DNA from: Lagopus muta
Lineage: Eukaryota; Chordata; Aves; Galliformes; Phasianidae
DNA length: 64,000 nt
Assembly (NCBI RefSeq): GCF_023343835.1
Contig: NC_064436.1
Location: 50,133,883-50,197,882 of the forward strand
Direction of reading: 5' to 3'
This document shows, one piece after another, positions 1 to 11,268 of this stretch. The position numbers were made by a program, and so were the translations under genes. Under the pieces are notes generated by a model that did not search any database, had not been told where the DNA came from, and saw only the letters and a list, made by a program, of their open reading frames with translations. How positions within the stretch are numbered: the stretch's first letter is position 1; each line of letters opens with the position of its first letter.

Positions 1-417
1 CATACTCATATCAGAAAATCTAGTCTCCCTATTGTCAGGATTGCCCCTGATCCAATCATAGTTTGAGAACAATTTCAGCCTTGGTATTTCAGACGTGATC
101 TGTAAAAACTTTTAAAAATTGACTAGGAAGATCTCTACTTTTTATTTATTCTTTTATTTTAAATAGGAATTCTATCACTTTGCTCTAGGTGCAGATGCTG
201 CACATTCTGTTAGCAGAACAAAGTACAGTTTAAAGTTATGGATAATTATTACCTGGCTGCCTCATAGAGAGTTACGAATTTTAATGAAATTATACCAGGA
301 AATTCTTTGATAAATGTAAAAATAACCAGAAATAAACAGTGAGACATTGCAACTTCTCAGAAATACACATATACGCTGTATTTAGAATATTAAGAAATAT
401 TAATGATATGTATTTAC
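1..417 (-). other. PGM2 intron, partial
   Basis: AT-rich intron sequence after the donor at 417. I looked for the next PGM2 exon (the one leading to the metal-binding DPDADR loop) and did not find it here. Confidence 0.7.
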
Positions 418-607
418 CAGAACACCTTTGCCTTCTTCAGGATTTGGATACTTCACTGTGGGAAATTCTGGATCAGGATCCTTCTGCTCCGGAACAGCAA
501 AAGGAGGTCTAAGATCAAATGCCTTGAAGGCCAGCTGCACAAATTTATGACCTACACCATGCACAGAAGTATGAACAAATTTCAGGTTTGTTTCCTTGTT
601 TATTTTC
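418..607 (-). CDS. PGM2: PGM2 coding exon 7 (residues 237-300)
   Basis: 190 bases; acceptor TTTCAG before GAAAATAAA, donor GTAAAT after GGTGTTCTG. It encodes [15 protein letters not shown] and [17 protein letters not shown]. The next exon is not in the remaining 417 bases to the left. Confidence 0.95.
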
Positions 608-3600
608 CTGAAATAAAAGAGATTAATAATAAAAACTTGAGTATGACAGAACATTCAGCATGAAAATTCACTATGTTCAGAAACCTATGTGACTCAGTAT
701 TCTATGGTACTGTTAACATGATAAACTAAAGAGATCATTTTTTAAAGGCAATGACTTCTAGACTGGTTTAACCTCATTTTTCAGATCTGTGGTTACTGTA
801 GGTATCCATTGTTCTGGTACATGCAAATTACTGGAAAGACAGTAATACACTCTATACACACCAAAGGAGGTGAGTGGAAAATAAATACAATTGACTGGTT
901 CCTCATCCCCAGCTCTGGAATGTAAGCCATCTGATCACAGATAGTTAAGATTGTGATATAACAAGTTGCTGCTCATTTAATTTACAAAAAGAAACATCCA
1001 CTTAATTTTATTGAGTAAAGTTTATATCAAGCAAGTGACAGCAATACATATGTGCAAGGCTCCCAAAGTCACCAGAAACATATGCAAGAATGACAGAGTA
1101 TGACCTCCTTCTGTCAAACCAGTCTGGCCCACTTTAAGGCTGTAACCCCAGAACATTAAATTTCATAGTCAGCATCAACCCTTAGCTTTCCCCTAGCTGC
1201 ACACAGTAGCCCCATTTGGCTGATGCACAGTCATATTATGACAGGAAGATAATCAAATCAGAAATGAATCACCCACCTTACTGGTTCAGATTCTTGCCAG
1301 ACTAAGTTTATGAACTGACTTACTACGTAATGACACAGCTATTACCACAAAAGATCACAAGAATGCAAATACAGGGAGGGAAAATACAGCAGAATCACAG
1401 CTGCCTTGTCTTAAACTGCCATGAAAAATCCTGTATTTTTAACAGAGTTAACACTATTTACCTGTGAAAGCATTGTTTCTGTATGTCTTTGAAATATTCC
1501 TTATTGATAGTGGCATACGGGTCATGGAGTAGCGCACTGCTGTCAATTTGTTTATCGTCCCAAGCCTGAGGCCACGGCTCCTTATTCTCCTCAATGGCCT
1601 GAGAAATTCCTTTGTCATGAGGGGAAATTATCTGAGCACCATTTTCCCAGTAAACCTGAATGATAACAAGGGTAAGAGCTCATTTTTGTCATTAATATGG
1701 TAGAATAGTTTTGCCATTTTTTGTTGGCTAAGATGTATTTGATAGAGTATTACAGTCAATTCCACTGAAGAATAACCAGAGTAATGCTCTGTTCTTATTC
1801 TCAATGTTTCCCCTGAAGTCCTATTTTTGTTCTACAAAAAAGCTATTAAGCTTTATCAGAGCACGCTGAAATTCATAATGAAACACAAAACAAGGCTCAG
1901 CTCACTTACTGAGAAGATTCAAATATCAACCTGTCTGCTAGCTTTGGAATTGATAAATTCCCCAAGATATTTCCTCTCAATTTTTAGATAATCATTAAAT
2001 ATAAAACAATACTTTAGAGGAAAAAAGCGTCAAAATAAAAATGAAACACTTCTACTACAAAAAAGAACTAAGAAAGAAGGCACAAGAACCTTGCAGCTGT
2101 CTACAGCAGCAGTGTTGCCACAACAGCAAGCACAAATTCATGTAAGCTTCAAGATGTTCCTTACCTGCAGTCCTTTATTTTTAAAAAATTGCTTATACAT
2201 CCAAGAGCAGGTTTTATGCTTATCTATAAACAGAACTGTGTTTTAATTTAGACAGTTGTTTGCACACTTCCTCCTACTGATGTTTTGCAAGCTACATCTT
2301 TAAGGAAATACAACTAACAGCACCTGGGTCATGTATACATGTACATCAAATAACAAAAACACCAGCAAAAATGAAGTTGATTAACAAAATAATTGATGAA
2401 ACATCCAAACAGATGTGAAAAAGCTGCCAAGATTAATACATTAAAAAAAAAAAAAAAAAAAGGACAGTTCAAACAGACAGAGAGAAATCATCTTGTCTAA
2501 TACCTCGCTTTTCTATTGCAGAAGACAAAGAAAGACCTCCTAACCTTTGTTTTTGTATTCTGGAACAGTCTGTATATGACTAGTCCAGGTATGCGATTGG
2601 CAGACAGGCCGCTCAGCCATCTGTCATTTGTTTCTTGAAACACACACACAAAAAAAGCACACCGATAATTGTATCATTTAGCAAAAGAAAAAAATATGCT
2701 ATGTGAAATTAATGGAAAGTGTTTTTTACAAGCAACTCATTAAGCTTATTCAATATTCTAAAGCATTCCAAAAGTTCCAGAACTATACTTATCTTTCTGC
2801 TTCATATAGCTAAGATATTAATTATGTTATTACTGTAACACGTCACTGTTTAGATCTAGATCTCAAGAATCCAATTACCTGTTCATTTCGTCAATAACAC
2901 AATAGGAACTGCATACAATGGTATTAAAATCTCTACATGGAAAAAATGATTAAAAAACAACAAAAATGAAAAAAAAATAGGTCATTTAGGAATACCTTGT
3001 AACCATTATCTTGCTTTGGATTATGGGAAGCTGTAACCATAATTCCAGCACAAAGCTTCAGATGAGTTACCGTATACGGCTGTAAAGAGAAAAGATTAAC
3101 TGAACTGGAATATGAAAAACATTACAGGAGATTTTATGGTATGTAAATGAGAATGCTTCCATACTGCCAAATAAAAAGGTCAGGATATGATTCCTGCAGA
3201 CTGAAGCCCTAAAGGAACAGCTACACTTGCTCCACCAGGATCCATGTGATACAGCCGTAGCTCTTGCCATTACTTGACATTTACCATAAACACACCAAGT
3301 GTATTTAGTGCTGTTTCAGATAGGCTCACTGGAGTAACATTTTTACAGAAGGAAGCTGAATGCATCTGTTGTGTGCTTCAGAATGACATGAAACACTTCA
3401 GATCTTTAAGAGTTAAAGTGTTGGGGTAATGACAGAAGTCTGCGGAGGGCAACCAGAACTAAAACTGCAGCATTCTCATCCATATCGTCTTGTGAGAGCA
3501 GTTCTTGAAACAGGAAATGAACCTGGGGGTCCTGGTCAATGCTCAGCTGAACATGATGCAGCAGGGTGCCCAGGTGGCCAAGAAGGCCAACAGCATCCTG

Positions 3601-6600
3601 GCTTGTACCTGAAATAGTACTGCTACCAGGAGCAGGGAAGTAACTGAACCTCTGTATTCAGCACTGGTGAGGCCACACCTCGAGTATGTGTTCAATTTTG
3701 GGCCCCTCACTATGAGAAAGACATTGAGGCCCTGGAGTGTGTCCAGAGAAGGGCAACTAAGCTGGTGGGAGCTCTGGAGCACAGGCCTTAGGAAGAGCTA
3801 CTGAGGGAGCTGCAATTATGTAGTCTGGAGAAGAGGAGACTCAGGGGTGACATTATTGCTCTCTATAATGGGGGTCGGACTCTTCTGTAACCAGTGATAG
3901 CACTAGAGGGAATTGCCTCAAGTTGCACCAGGGGAGACTGAGGCTGGACATTAGGAAATATGGTGGTCAGGTGCTGGAATGGGCTGCCCGGGGAGGTGGT
4001 GAAGTCACCAACCCTGGAAGTGTTCAAGGAACGTTTAGACATTGTGTTGAGGGACATGGTTTAGTGAGAAATATTGCTGATAGGTGGATGGTTGGACTGG
4101 ATGATCTTGTAGGTCTTTTCCAACCTTGGTGATTCTGTGATTATAGTGATTCTATGATTGGAGAGAGCTATTATAAACTAGTCCAAGCAGATAGAGTCAA
4201 TTGAAAATAAAGCATTATTCATGACTAGAGGTCCAGTTCAAGTTCAATTCTGGCTGTTTAACAGCAAATACAATCAGCTACATCTCATGCAACACTGCTT
4301 TAACTTGTCTTGTGAAGAATGCAGCCTTGAATCTACCAAACTTTGTATCAGTACAAGCATTTACACACTAAGTCTCCATCCCTCCATATCCTTATCCTTC
4401 CAACTCAGGTATTCTAAGATCACCATGGGTCCCTTTCAGCTCAGGATATTCTATCATTCTGTTAAGCTAGAGACTGTGAAATGACTTCTTCAAGAAACGT
4501 GCCCAAAAGCATGAATGGGCACAAATACTGTCACTGGGCACTCACTGTCACAGATACTCTACTCAGCTTCTTTCTTCTACTGCTATGGATGTTGGAAATC
4601 AAACATAGCTAAATAAACATAAAGCAAGCAGTCTAAGCAGTTAGAACTTAAAAAGTTCAAGATGTTTTGTCTACTTTTCCTTAATATAAATATTAATTTT
4701 TGATATCTCACAGAATTTGTATGCATATAAAAAGATTTAATAGAGAAACATACCACAAAAGGTGTTGGTGTTACGTCAGAGAAGAGATAAACTGGAACTC
4801 CCTGACTGATGAACGTATTAGCAGCGAGTCTTGCAAACCTAAATAACAAGAGAAGAAGCCTTGGAAATATATTCATTCTCTCATCCATTTGTTCCCTAGA
4901 ATTTCAGTTTTTCCTCCCCTCACTCCAATTAATAAAATAAAATAAAGGAAATCATTATACACAACTTAAACATGTGCCTTCCCCATTCCTTAAAGACAAA
5001 ACACAACTATAAAAACTGCCTTGGTATTAATAAAAATACTATAAATCCTTCAAATTCCTTCCAGAGAAAGAGAAAATGCTGTTGAAGCAGTTATAAGACC
5101 ATGAAGAATCATGTAAGACCTGAAAAGTACCTTTTGCTACTACCTCCACTTGAAAGGTGGGCACGAGCATCAAATCCAATCACAACTCCTCTCTTTTTTA
5201 GGTCACTGAAATTCTTCTCAAGGTATCTGCAAAATCCCTGAAGACAATAACAAATTCACTTCATTAATATGATCTCAGCATTTCATTTCTCATTGGATTA
5301 AGATGACTGCTAAGATGTTGACATCTCACTGCACACATCTCACTGAACTGGACTGGGATTCAGTTCAGGATCAATAAACATCATGAAATGACAAAAACCT
5401 TCAAATCAAAATAATAAAATTTGACAGCATTTAAGCACTTTTCCAAAAATCAGAACCAGCTCCAGAAAGAACCAGGTAACATGGTTAGTCTGATCTGCAG
5501 ATACAGAAATTATTTGTTCTTTAAGGTATCAGATAAGGAAGTGAACAACTGGCCAACATTTCAGTTGTGGTTTAACCCTGCGGGTGGCTCAGCACCACAC
5601 AGTCATTCACTCTGTACAACTGCTTAACAGGAACTATAAATATCAGTGTGTTATCAACATCATTCTTCTCCAAGAGCCAAAACATGGCATCATACCAGAC
5701 ACTGAAAAAAAATGCATCCCAGTTGGCACTAAGACAGAATTGAATCTCACCCTTAGTAATGAAAGGATGCTTGTTTAGGTCAATGATACAATGATACACC
5801 AGCAGTCCAAGATACAGTAATTCTAAGGACTTTGTTTTTTAAGCTCCCTCCAGGTAGATTGACTTTAGCACCTATACATGTATGTAAGTTCAGCCAAATG
5901 CTGGTTAGCTCTGTTTTCCTCCTTTTCCTTTCAGATTAGTAAAAACCATGTAGTTCCCTAGAATGCCCATTTGCTTGTCATAAGCGAGGCCCTTCCATTC
6001 CTGGATCCAACCAGTTGAATGAAATAATACGATGAATACAATACCTGAGTTGTCTGGATAATAGTCAAGTCATTCATGTGAGAAATTCCTGCTCCCATGG
6101 CAGCTCTCAGCCCAGCTGTGCCAAATTCCATTCGTGAGCCAAAGTATTTCTGTAGTTCTCCCACATTTCCTTCAGCAACTAGTTCCTTCACTATTGCAGA
6201 AGTTTTGGGATTCTGTAGATATAAAATTCAGATATTCTAAAAGTGTTTTTTGCGTGTGTGTTGTGTGTTTTGTTGTTGTTTGTTTGGTGTTGTTTTCTTT
6301 GTTTGTTTTTTTTTTAAACACATTTAAGCTTCTTAATAGAACTGACATCCTTCCCCACGATGTCTGCTGGCTTATTTTGGTATTACAACACAGTGCCCTG
6401 CTTTGGGAACCCCAGAACTTTTGCTACATTTCCTGAATTTAAAGTCAGTACAAGAGGGACAGTAAAAAAAACAGACTGGTCAGGAGATAAATAATTGGCA
6501 TGAATTATATTTGTGAGTAGTGCTTGTGAAAATCCATGAAGTGCCACACTCATGACTACAGCCAAACTATTACAGGCAAATCTCACACTGTGCAGAGCAG

Positions 6601-9243
6601 CGAGAGAAAGGTCTCATCCTACCTGTTATGAATGATGAAAAGTTTCTTTTCTAAGTCTTCCTCATTTGTTGGTGTATTGCTTGCATGGTGCAACTCCTAC
6701 CAACTCCTCATTTTTGGAATTAGTGAAGCCTTGTATGCCCCAACATCTCAATAACGTGGGATTTGTCAGGCTTAACATCAGTTCAATTCCCTGAATGCTG
6801 ATGAGCCAGGAGGACAGATGGCACTCTCCAGCCACCAAGCAACAGTGTTATGCAAAGCAGCAGCGTGCTCCTCGGGTTACTCACAGCACCATTACATGCT
6901 CTTCATGCTGGAGTACAAAGATTATTATTTCCAAATGAACATAAGCTTTGATTCCTGGTCAACCAACTGACCTCGAGAAGGTCAGGGACTTGATTGTTTC
7001 TTGGATAACTTAGATATGCTGAGATCAAAGGAAGGCCTAGCAGATCATCCTGGGCAAAAAAATAAATCTCTCTCTCTGTATTTTTTTTTTTCTGCAGCTG
7101 AAGACATGCATAAAGCAGTCATGGGAGTAAACTTTTTATATAAAGATGTAAGGACTCTGTGCAAACTAATACCAGTTTGGATTATCAAGCAAGCCAACTG
7201 TGTTTTTCTTAAACATTACAATACGTTCATCATTTGTGGACACAGCCTGCCCTAATTACTGATCTATGCACCTGCTGAAGGACAGGCATGACAGTCTAAA
7301 TGAAAGCTAATGAGCCTTTGCTGATAATCAGCAAACTATATACTGCAGAATACCACTGAAGAAAAAAAGAATTGTTTTTTCCACTGAGCAATTAAGTACC
7401 CCTGAATTATTGACTTCCAGTTTAAGAATTAGTAATTTACCAGTCCAGGAATGCTGGCAACTTAACCTTCCTTGCAGGAACAGGACAAGAGTATGAGAAT
7501 ATTGATCTGTCTGATTACAGCAGCAGGTGTTATAATACAAGGAAAAACCATCAGTGCAACTTGCCCAAATGTTACCTCCTCACACAAAAAGTTATTTAGC
7601 TGAACCCATGTGAACTGAAGGCCCCAGAGATGTTCCATCACTGCAAAAGTTCTTCCAATGTTTTAAAGTATCAGGACAGGTACTGAGTAAACAAGTTTTA
7701 TTTTTAATAAAAACAGAAGCCAACTTCTATCCATGATTTTATGCATGATAATAAGAAAAATGAAAAATATGATACTTCTGTAACGCATATGGTGATGAAA
7801 TAGCCTGTAATATACACAGTAATTGTTACCTAGGTAAAACCTTTCAGCAAAGTCAGCAGGGCCATTTCCATACGCAAGGGTTTGCTCTTGCAAACTACTA
7901 TTTTGCAAGAAACATGCAGCTTATCATCATTAAATATTAACTTCTCCCTTCAAATTAAAAAGCTATCCTTGCCATGAAGGGGTCTCTTAAAAAAAAAAAA
8001 AAGTGTAAATGGGCAAGGGTTATATTGGATTAAAGGTATTGCTCAGTGCAAACACTGTAGGAATTTCTCCCTGGCAAGTGAAATGACAGAAGCACAGCAT
8101 TGACGCCTTACTGTTTTTGAGCAATCAGCAATGAGGCTTTGCATACTGGTCAAGTAGTACTGCAGTCAAAGATGCTATTACTAACCAAGAGCACACCTTC
8201 CAAAAAGGTACAGATCTTCAAGGGATGTTGAATTAGACTTCAGTAGGAATTCATGAGATAATTGGAATCACCAATAAAAATGATTAGACAGAACACTGGA
8301 AAATAATTAACGTTAGTTGGAGAAGTTATCTTATTAATATCAGGCACCCTTGAAACCAGACTGTTCTCTCAAAAATCCATTAAACTGAGAAAAACTTACA
8401 CAAAAGCTTATTGAAATCTGAGAAGATAACCTTGCATATATATATATATGTATATGTTCTGTGCTTTTGAGAATAGCCTTGAAGTAAGCAGGCCACCTAC
8501 CAAAGCAGCATGTTCCACCCCTACCTACGTACTGCGCGGCGATGGGCAAAGGGCAGCCACTGACAGCACCTCGGGGACACCGTGCTCCAAGTGAACGACT
8601 GCCATGTGTAGGGACACCAAGCGCCAACCACCCATAGCACAGCCAGGCCCGATCTGCGCAGGAAATGCAGCGACGGGCAGCTCCGTCAGCATTCCCAGAG
8701 CACGGCCACGCAGGAAGTCTGTTTGGACATGTGGAATATGGAAATAAAGAGATGCTTTTCCGTCTACATGCAGCACGGTCAGGGTCAAAGCAGACGGAAG
8801 CAGAGAGACGTCCTCAGGTGTCCGAACATCTCCGCAGGAACAGACACGACGCACACTACAGCAACAGCAGGGAAAGGCAGAAAAAGACCCCGGAGACGGG
8901 AGCGCCCAGCAGCCCGCACGCCAGCGGGATGGCCGGACGGGTAGCGGGACTCCCGGCACTGAGGCAGGCCCACGCGGATGGCTGGAAACGGCGCTTCAGC
9001 AAACAAAACACGGAGGACCCGGGAGCTCGGAGGGGCTCCGAGGCACGGCACAGCAGCGCGCTCCCACCCTGAGCGCTGCGCGTCCGGCAGCTCCTTCTGC
9101 AACAGGAGCGGTCAGGAACAAGAGGGAAAGGCAGCGTTCAAAGAAACCCGGCAGGGCGCCCGCAGTCTCACCTTGTCCCACTGCAGCCACCGCTCGGCCT
9201 CGCGCCTCAGCGCCGCGTCCCCCGCCGAGCCCTGCACCGCCAT
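418..9243 (-). CDS. PGM2: Phosphoglucomutase 2 (phosphopentomutase), 5' half, 7 coding exons
   Basis: Cytosolic enzyme of the alpha-D-phosphohexomutase superfamily. PGM2 family members interconvert ribose/deoxyribose 1- and 5-phosphates and, more weakly, glucose 1- and 6-phosphates. Seven exons join in phase without a stop: 9243-9172, 6212-6045, 5237-5131, 4838-4754, 3079-2996, 1655-1462 and 607-418 (900 bases, residues 1-300). Residues 51-56 of the second exon region read into the motif [14 protein letters not shown]; the catalytic loop TASHNPK puts the phosphoserine at about residue 162; [14 protein letters not shown] and [12 protein letters not shown] are also close to the human protein as I recall it. 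The ATG at 9243 has G at -3 and +4. Human PGM2 is about 612 residues, so the metal-binding loop and phosphate-binding C-terminal domain lie left of the window. A paralogue, PGM2L1, exists, but synteny with RELL1 and C4orf19 favours PGM2. Confidence 0.95.
608..1461 (-). other. PGM2 intron 6
   Basis: AT-rich intron; I see no repeat of recognisable family or other gene in it. Confidence 0.7.
1462..1655 (-). CDS. PGM2: PGM2 coding exon 6 (residues 173-237)
   Basis: 194 bases; acceptor TTCAG before GTTTACTGG, donor GTAAAT after CTTTCACAG. It encodes [18 protein letters not shown] and continues to KDIQKQCFH, ending in phase 2. Confidence 0.95.
1656..2995 (-). other. PGM2 intron 5
   Basis: AT-rich intron with a 19-base A run at 2443-2461; nothing else recognised. 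Confidence 0.7.
2996..3079 (-). CDS. PGM2: PGM2 coding exon 5, catalytic serine loop (residues 145-172)
   Basis: 84 bases, 28 whole codons; acceptor ACAG before CCGTAT, donor GTATTC after TACAAG. It carries the phosphoserine loop [13 protein letters not shown], with the phosphorylated serine at about residue 162. Confidence 0.95.
3505..4159 (+). mobile_element. CR1 LINE, 3' fragment in PGM2 intron 4
   Basis: About 650 bases of 5'-truncated CR1, antisense to PGM2. Diagnostic stretches: GTGCCCAGGTGGCCAAGAAG, CTGGTGAGGCCACACCT, GGAATGGGCTGCCCGGGGAG, GGATGATCTTGTAGGTC, and the tail GATTCTGTGATT...GATTCTATGATT that replaces a poly-A tail in CR1. Any reading frame is broken. Confidence 0.93.
4754..4838 (-). 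CDS. PGM2: PGM2 coding exon 4 (residues 116-144)
   Basis: 85 bases; acceptor TTTAG before GTTTGCAAG, donor GTATGT after TTTGTG. It encodes [19 protein letters not shown] and ends TPTPFV in phase 0. Confidence 0.95.
5131..5237 (-). CDS. PGM2: PGM2 coding exon 3 (residues 81-116)
   Basis: 107 bases, acceptor TCAG before GGATTTTGC, donor GTACTT after AGCAAAAG. It encodes GFCRYLEK and FDARAH, then a leucine (residue 108) where the human sequence as I remember it has proline, then SSGGSSK. Confidence 0.95.
6045..6212 (-). CDS. PGM2: PGM2 coding exon 2 (residues 25-80)
   Basis: Acceptor CTACAG before AATCCC; donor GTATTG after ACTCAG. 168 bases, phase 0 to 0. It encodes the substrate-domain signature [12 protein letters not shown] and the conserved [10 protein letters not shown]. 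Confidence 0.96.
6213..8520 (-). other. PGM2 intron 1, AT-rich part
   Basis: Holds a T/GT-rich low-complexity stretch at about 6241-6320, an A run near 7989-8002 and a short TA run near 8437-8456. No exon or known repeat family recognised. Confidence 0.6.
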
Positions 9244-9560
9244 GCCGCTGTCCCAGCCACTGTCCCAACCGCAGTCGCCGCCCCGCCGCTTCCCTCTTCC
9301 GCGGCGCGTCCGGGACCGGGCCGCCCCGCCTCAGCCCCGCCCGCTGCCGGCCGAGTTCAGGGCCGGGCCGCAGCGCTTTCCCAACCCCGGCGGGCGGCTC
9401 CGGGGGTGGCGGCTGCTGCCCTCCCGTGGCCGGGCCCGGCCCGTACCCGCAGCGGTCGAGACTTGGAGCGGCACCCGCCGGGTGCACCGCTTTCCCTGCA
9501 AGACGCCCTCTTGGGCAGTGCTGTCAGACGGTCGCAGCTCTGTTCCCACTGAGCGGGGCT
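8520..9560 (-). promoter_or_regulatory. CpG island promoter of PGM2
   Basis: GC- and CpG-rich block around PGM2 exon 1 in an otherwise AT-rich region. Just upstream of the ATG on the minus strand are a GC box (CCCCGCC on plus at 9281-9287) and an ETS-like site (CTTCCGC on plus at 9296-9302). No TATA box seen. The overlapping open frames on both strands are products of base composition. Confidence 0.75.
9172..9243 (-). CDS. PGM2: PGM2 coding exon 1 (residues 1-24)
   Basis: Starts ATG GCG GTG CAG and ends TGGGACAAG followed by the donor GTGAGA. The last residues WLQWDK match the start of the human enzyme (WLRWDK). Phase 0 end. It lies inside the CpG-rich promoter block. Confidence 0.93.
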
Positions 9561-9777
9561 GAGAACCCGCTTCGTGCAAAGAGCTTCTTCGGTATTGCAA
9601 ATGTTCACATTAAAGAGTAATTTTATTTCAACACAGTTCGCTGCTAATTACATCCCATCTGGTCTGAGTTGCTCGCTGCTACCAAGTGACACTATTTCTG
9701 TTATCATGTGGACTATGAATCACATATTAATGGCAGGTACAAGCAATTAGAATAAATGAGCTCCCCTTGCACACCTG

Positions 9778-10118
9778 CAGGGTGACCTCATTGCAGCCTT
9801 TCAGTATCTGCAGGTAGCCTATAATCAGGAGGGAAGTCAACTCTTTGAAAGAGAAGATAACAGCAGGACAAGGGGAAAGAGAGAATATTTAGGTTGGATG
9901 TAAGGGGGAAGTTGTTTACCAAGAGGTAAGGTGTTGGAACAGGCTGCCCACAGAGGTTGTGGACACCCATCCCTGAAGGTGTTCAAGGCCAGGTTGGATG
10001 GGCCCTGGGCAGCCTGTTCTGGTATTAAATGCGGAGGTTGGTGGCCCTACATCTGGCAGGGGGTCTGGAGATTCATGATCCTTTAGGTTCCTTCCAATCC
10101 GGGCCATTCTGTGATTCT
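9778..10118 (+). mobile_element. CR1 LINE, 3' fragment (older copy)
   Basis: Recognised by GTGACCTCATTGCAGCCTTT, GGAACAGGCTGCCCA, TGTTCAAGGCCAGGTTGGAT, GGTTCCTTCCAATCC and a terminal ATTCTGTGATTCTTA. It starts about 0.5 kb upstream of the PGM2 first exon. Confidence 0.9.
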
Positions 10119-11107
10119 TACATGAATATTCACAGAAATAACAAGATGGAGAGATGTTTGGAAACCTGTCACTGTCCAGAATTGTTCCACTGAGCGCACA
10201 TGGACAGGAGTAGTCCCACACATTGTGTACAAAGGTGTTAATGGATATCCTTCCTCATCATTTATCAGAACAAATAACAGATAAAATGCTCTTTTTGTAA
10301 GTGAAGATTGATACAGTCACTGAGTCCTTAACTTTATAAAGCACTCCAGCAGTCCTACAAGCAAAAGGAGTGGGAACAGATCAGCAGATCCTCAGAGTCT
10401 CCTTTTTCTCTGGAGTGCCTCAAACACATTTTCTTTAAGACAACAGAGGAAAAGGGCCGCAAGGATTCATCACATAGCACAACTTACTGAAAATCCGTGT
10501 TAAAGTCCCTGTCCAGTACCTTCTGGGGCTGCTCCATGGTCAGAAACACCCAACTCGCAGTGCCACACTCCAGAAACTTCATCATCCAAAGGGATTAAAA
10601 GACATGGAAAAAAGGAAGATCAGCCAACTGCTTTGCACAGGTGCTTTCACTTGTGATTATCATCATTTTCATGCAGTTAATACAGTCCAAGTCCTTTCAA
10701 AGTACCAGATAATCTCACAATTAGATCCTTCTTCATCACTTTTCCCAGGAAGTAAACTCCAAGAAAAATTTAGAAAGCCAGCATTATCTCATGAGAGCAC
10801 TGAGGTGTTGAATTATCAGACAAAGGTTGTACGTGCTTGACCACAGACTGAAAAACAGATAAAATCAAGTCATAAAGGGTGGTGCCATTTTCTTTCCCTC
10901 CCCTCTCCCCACCCCAGCTGTTACCCCAACCAGTCAAATTTGGAAGAAAAAAAAAAAAATCAACAGATAAAATGAGTCATTTTACTGACTATACACTTTC
11001 TGGGAACTTCAGACACTGTAATTAATCCTTCTTGCATCTTTTCTGTGAGGACTTCTAAATTATTCAAATGAATACTAGAATTCCAGTGAGGGACTTTACT
11101 GCTTCAC
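10119..11107. other. Intergenic, no gene seen
   Basis: AT-rich sequence between PGM2 and RELL1. Only short unsupported open frames and an A run near 10949-10961. Confidence 0.6.
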
Positions 11108-11268
11108 TGTGTGGGTGACAGCACTGGCCCAGGCTGCCCAGAGGTTGTGGGCTCTCCTCCTTGGAGATCTTCAGAAGGCACCTGGCCATGGGCACCTGCT
11201 CTGGAGCTGTGGCTGGACTAGAAGGATCCAGAGGTCCCTGCTTAGCCACAGCTGTGCTTCTGGTGATA
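11108..11268 (+). mobile_element. CR1 fragment, internal 3' region
   Basis: About 160 bases starting GGGTGACAGCACTGGC, then CAGGCTGCCCAGAGG and CTTGGAGATCTTCAGAAG. Close relative of the fragment at 31764. Confidence 0.8.

Noticed and set aside
8665-9608. Several overlapping open frames (up to 194 codons) on both strands around PGM2 exon 1
   Set aside because: They lie in a CpG island where stop codons are rare, overlap each other on opposite strands, and match no known protein apart from PGM2 exon 1.
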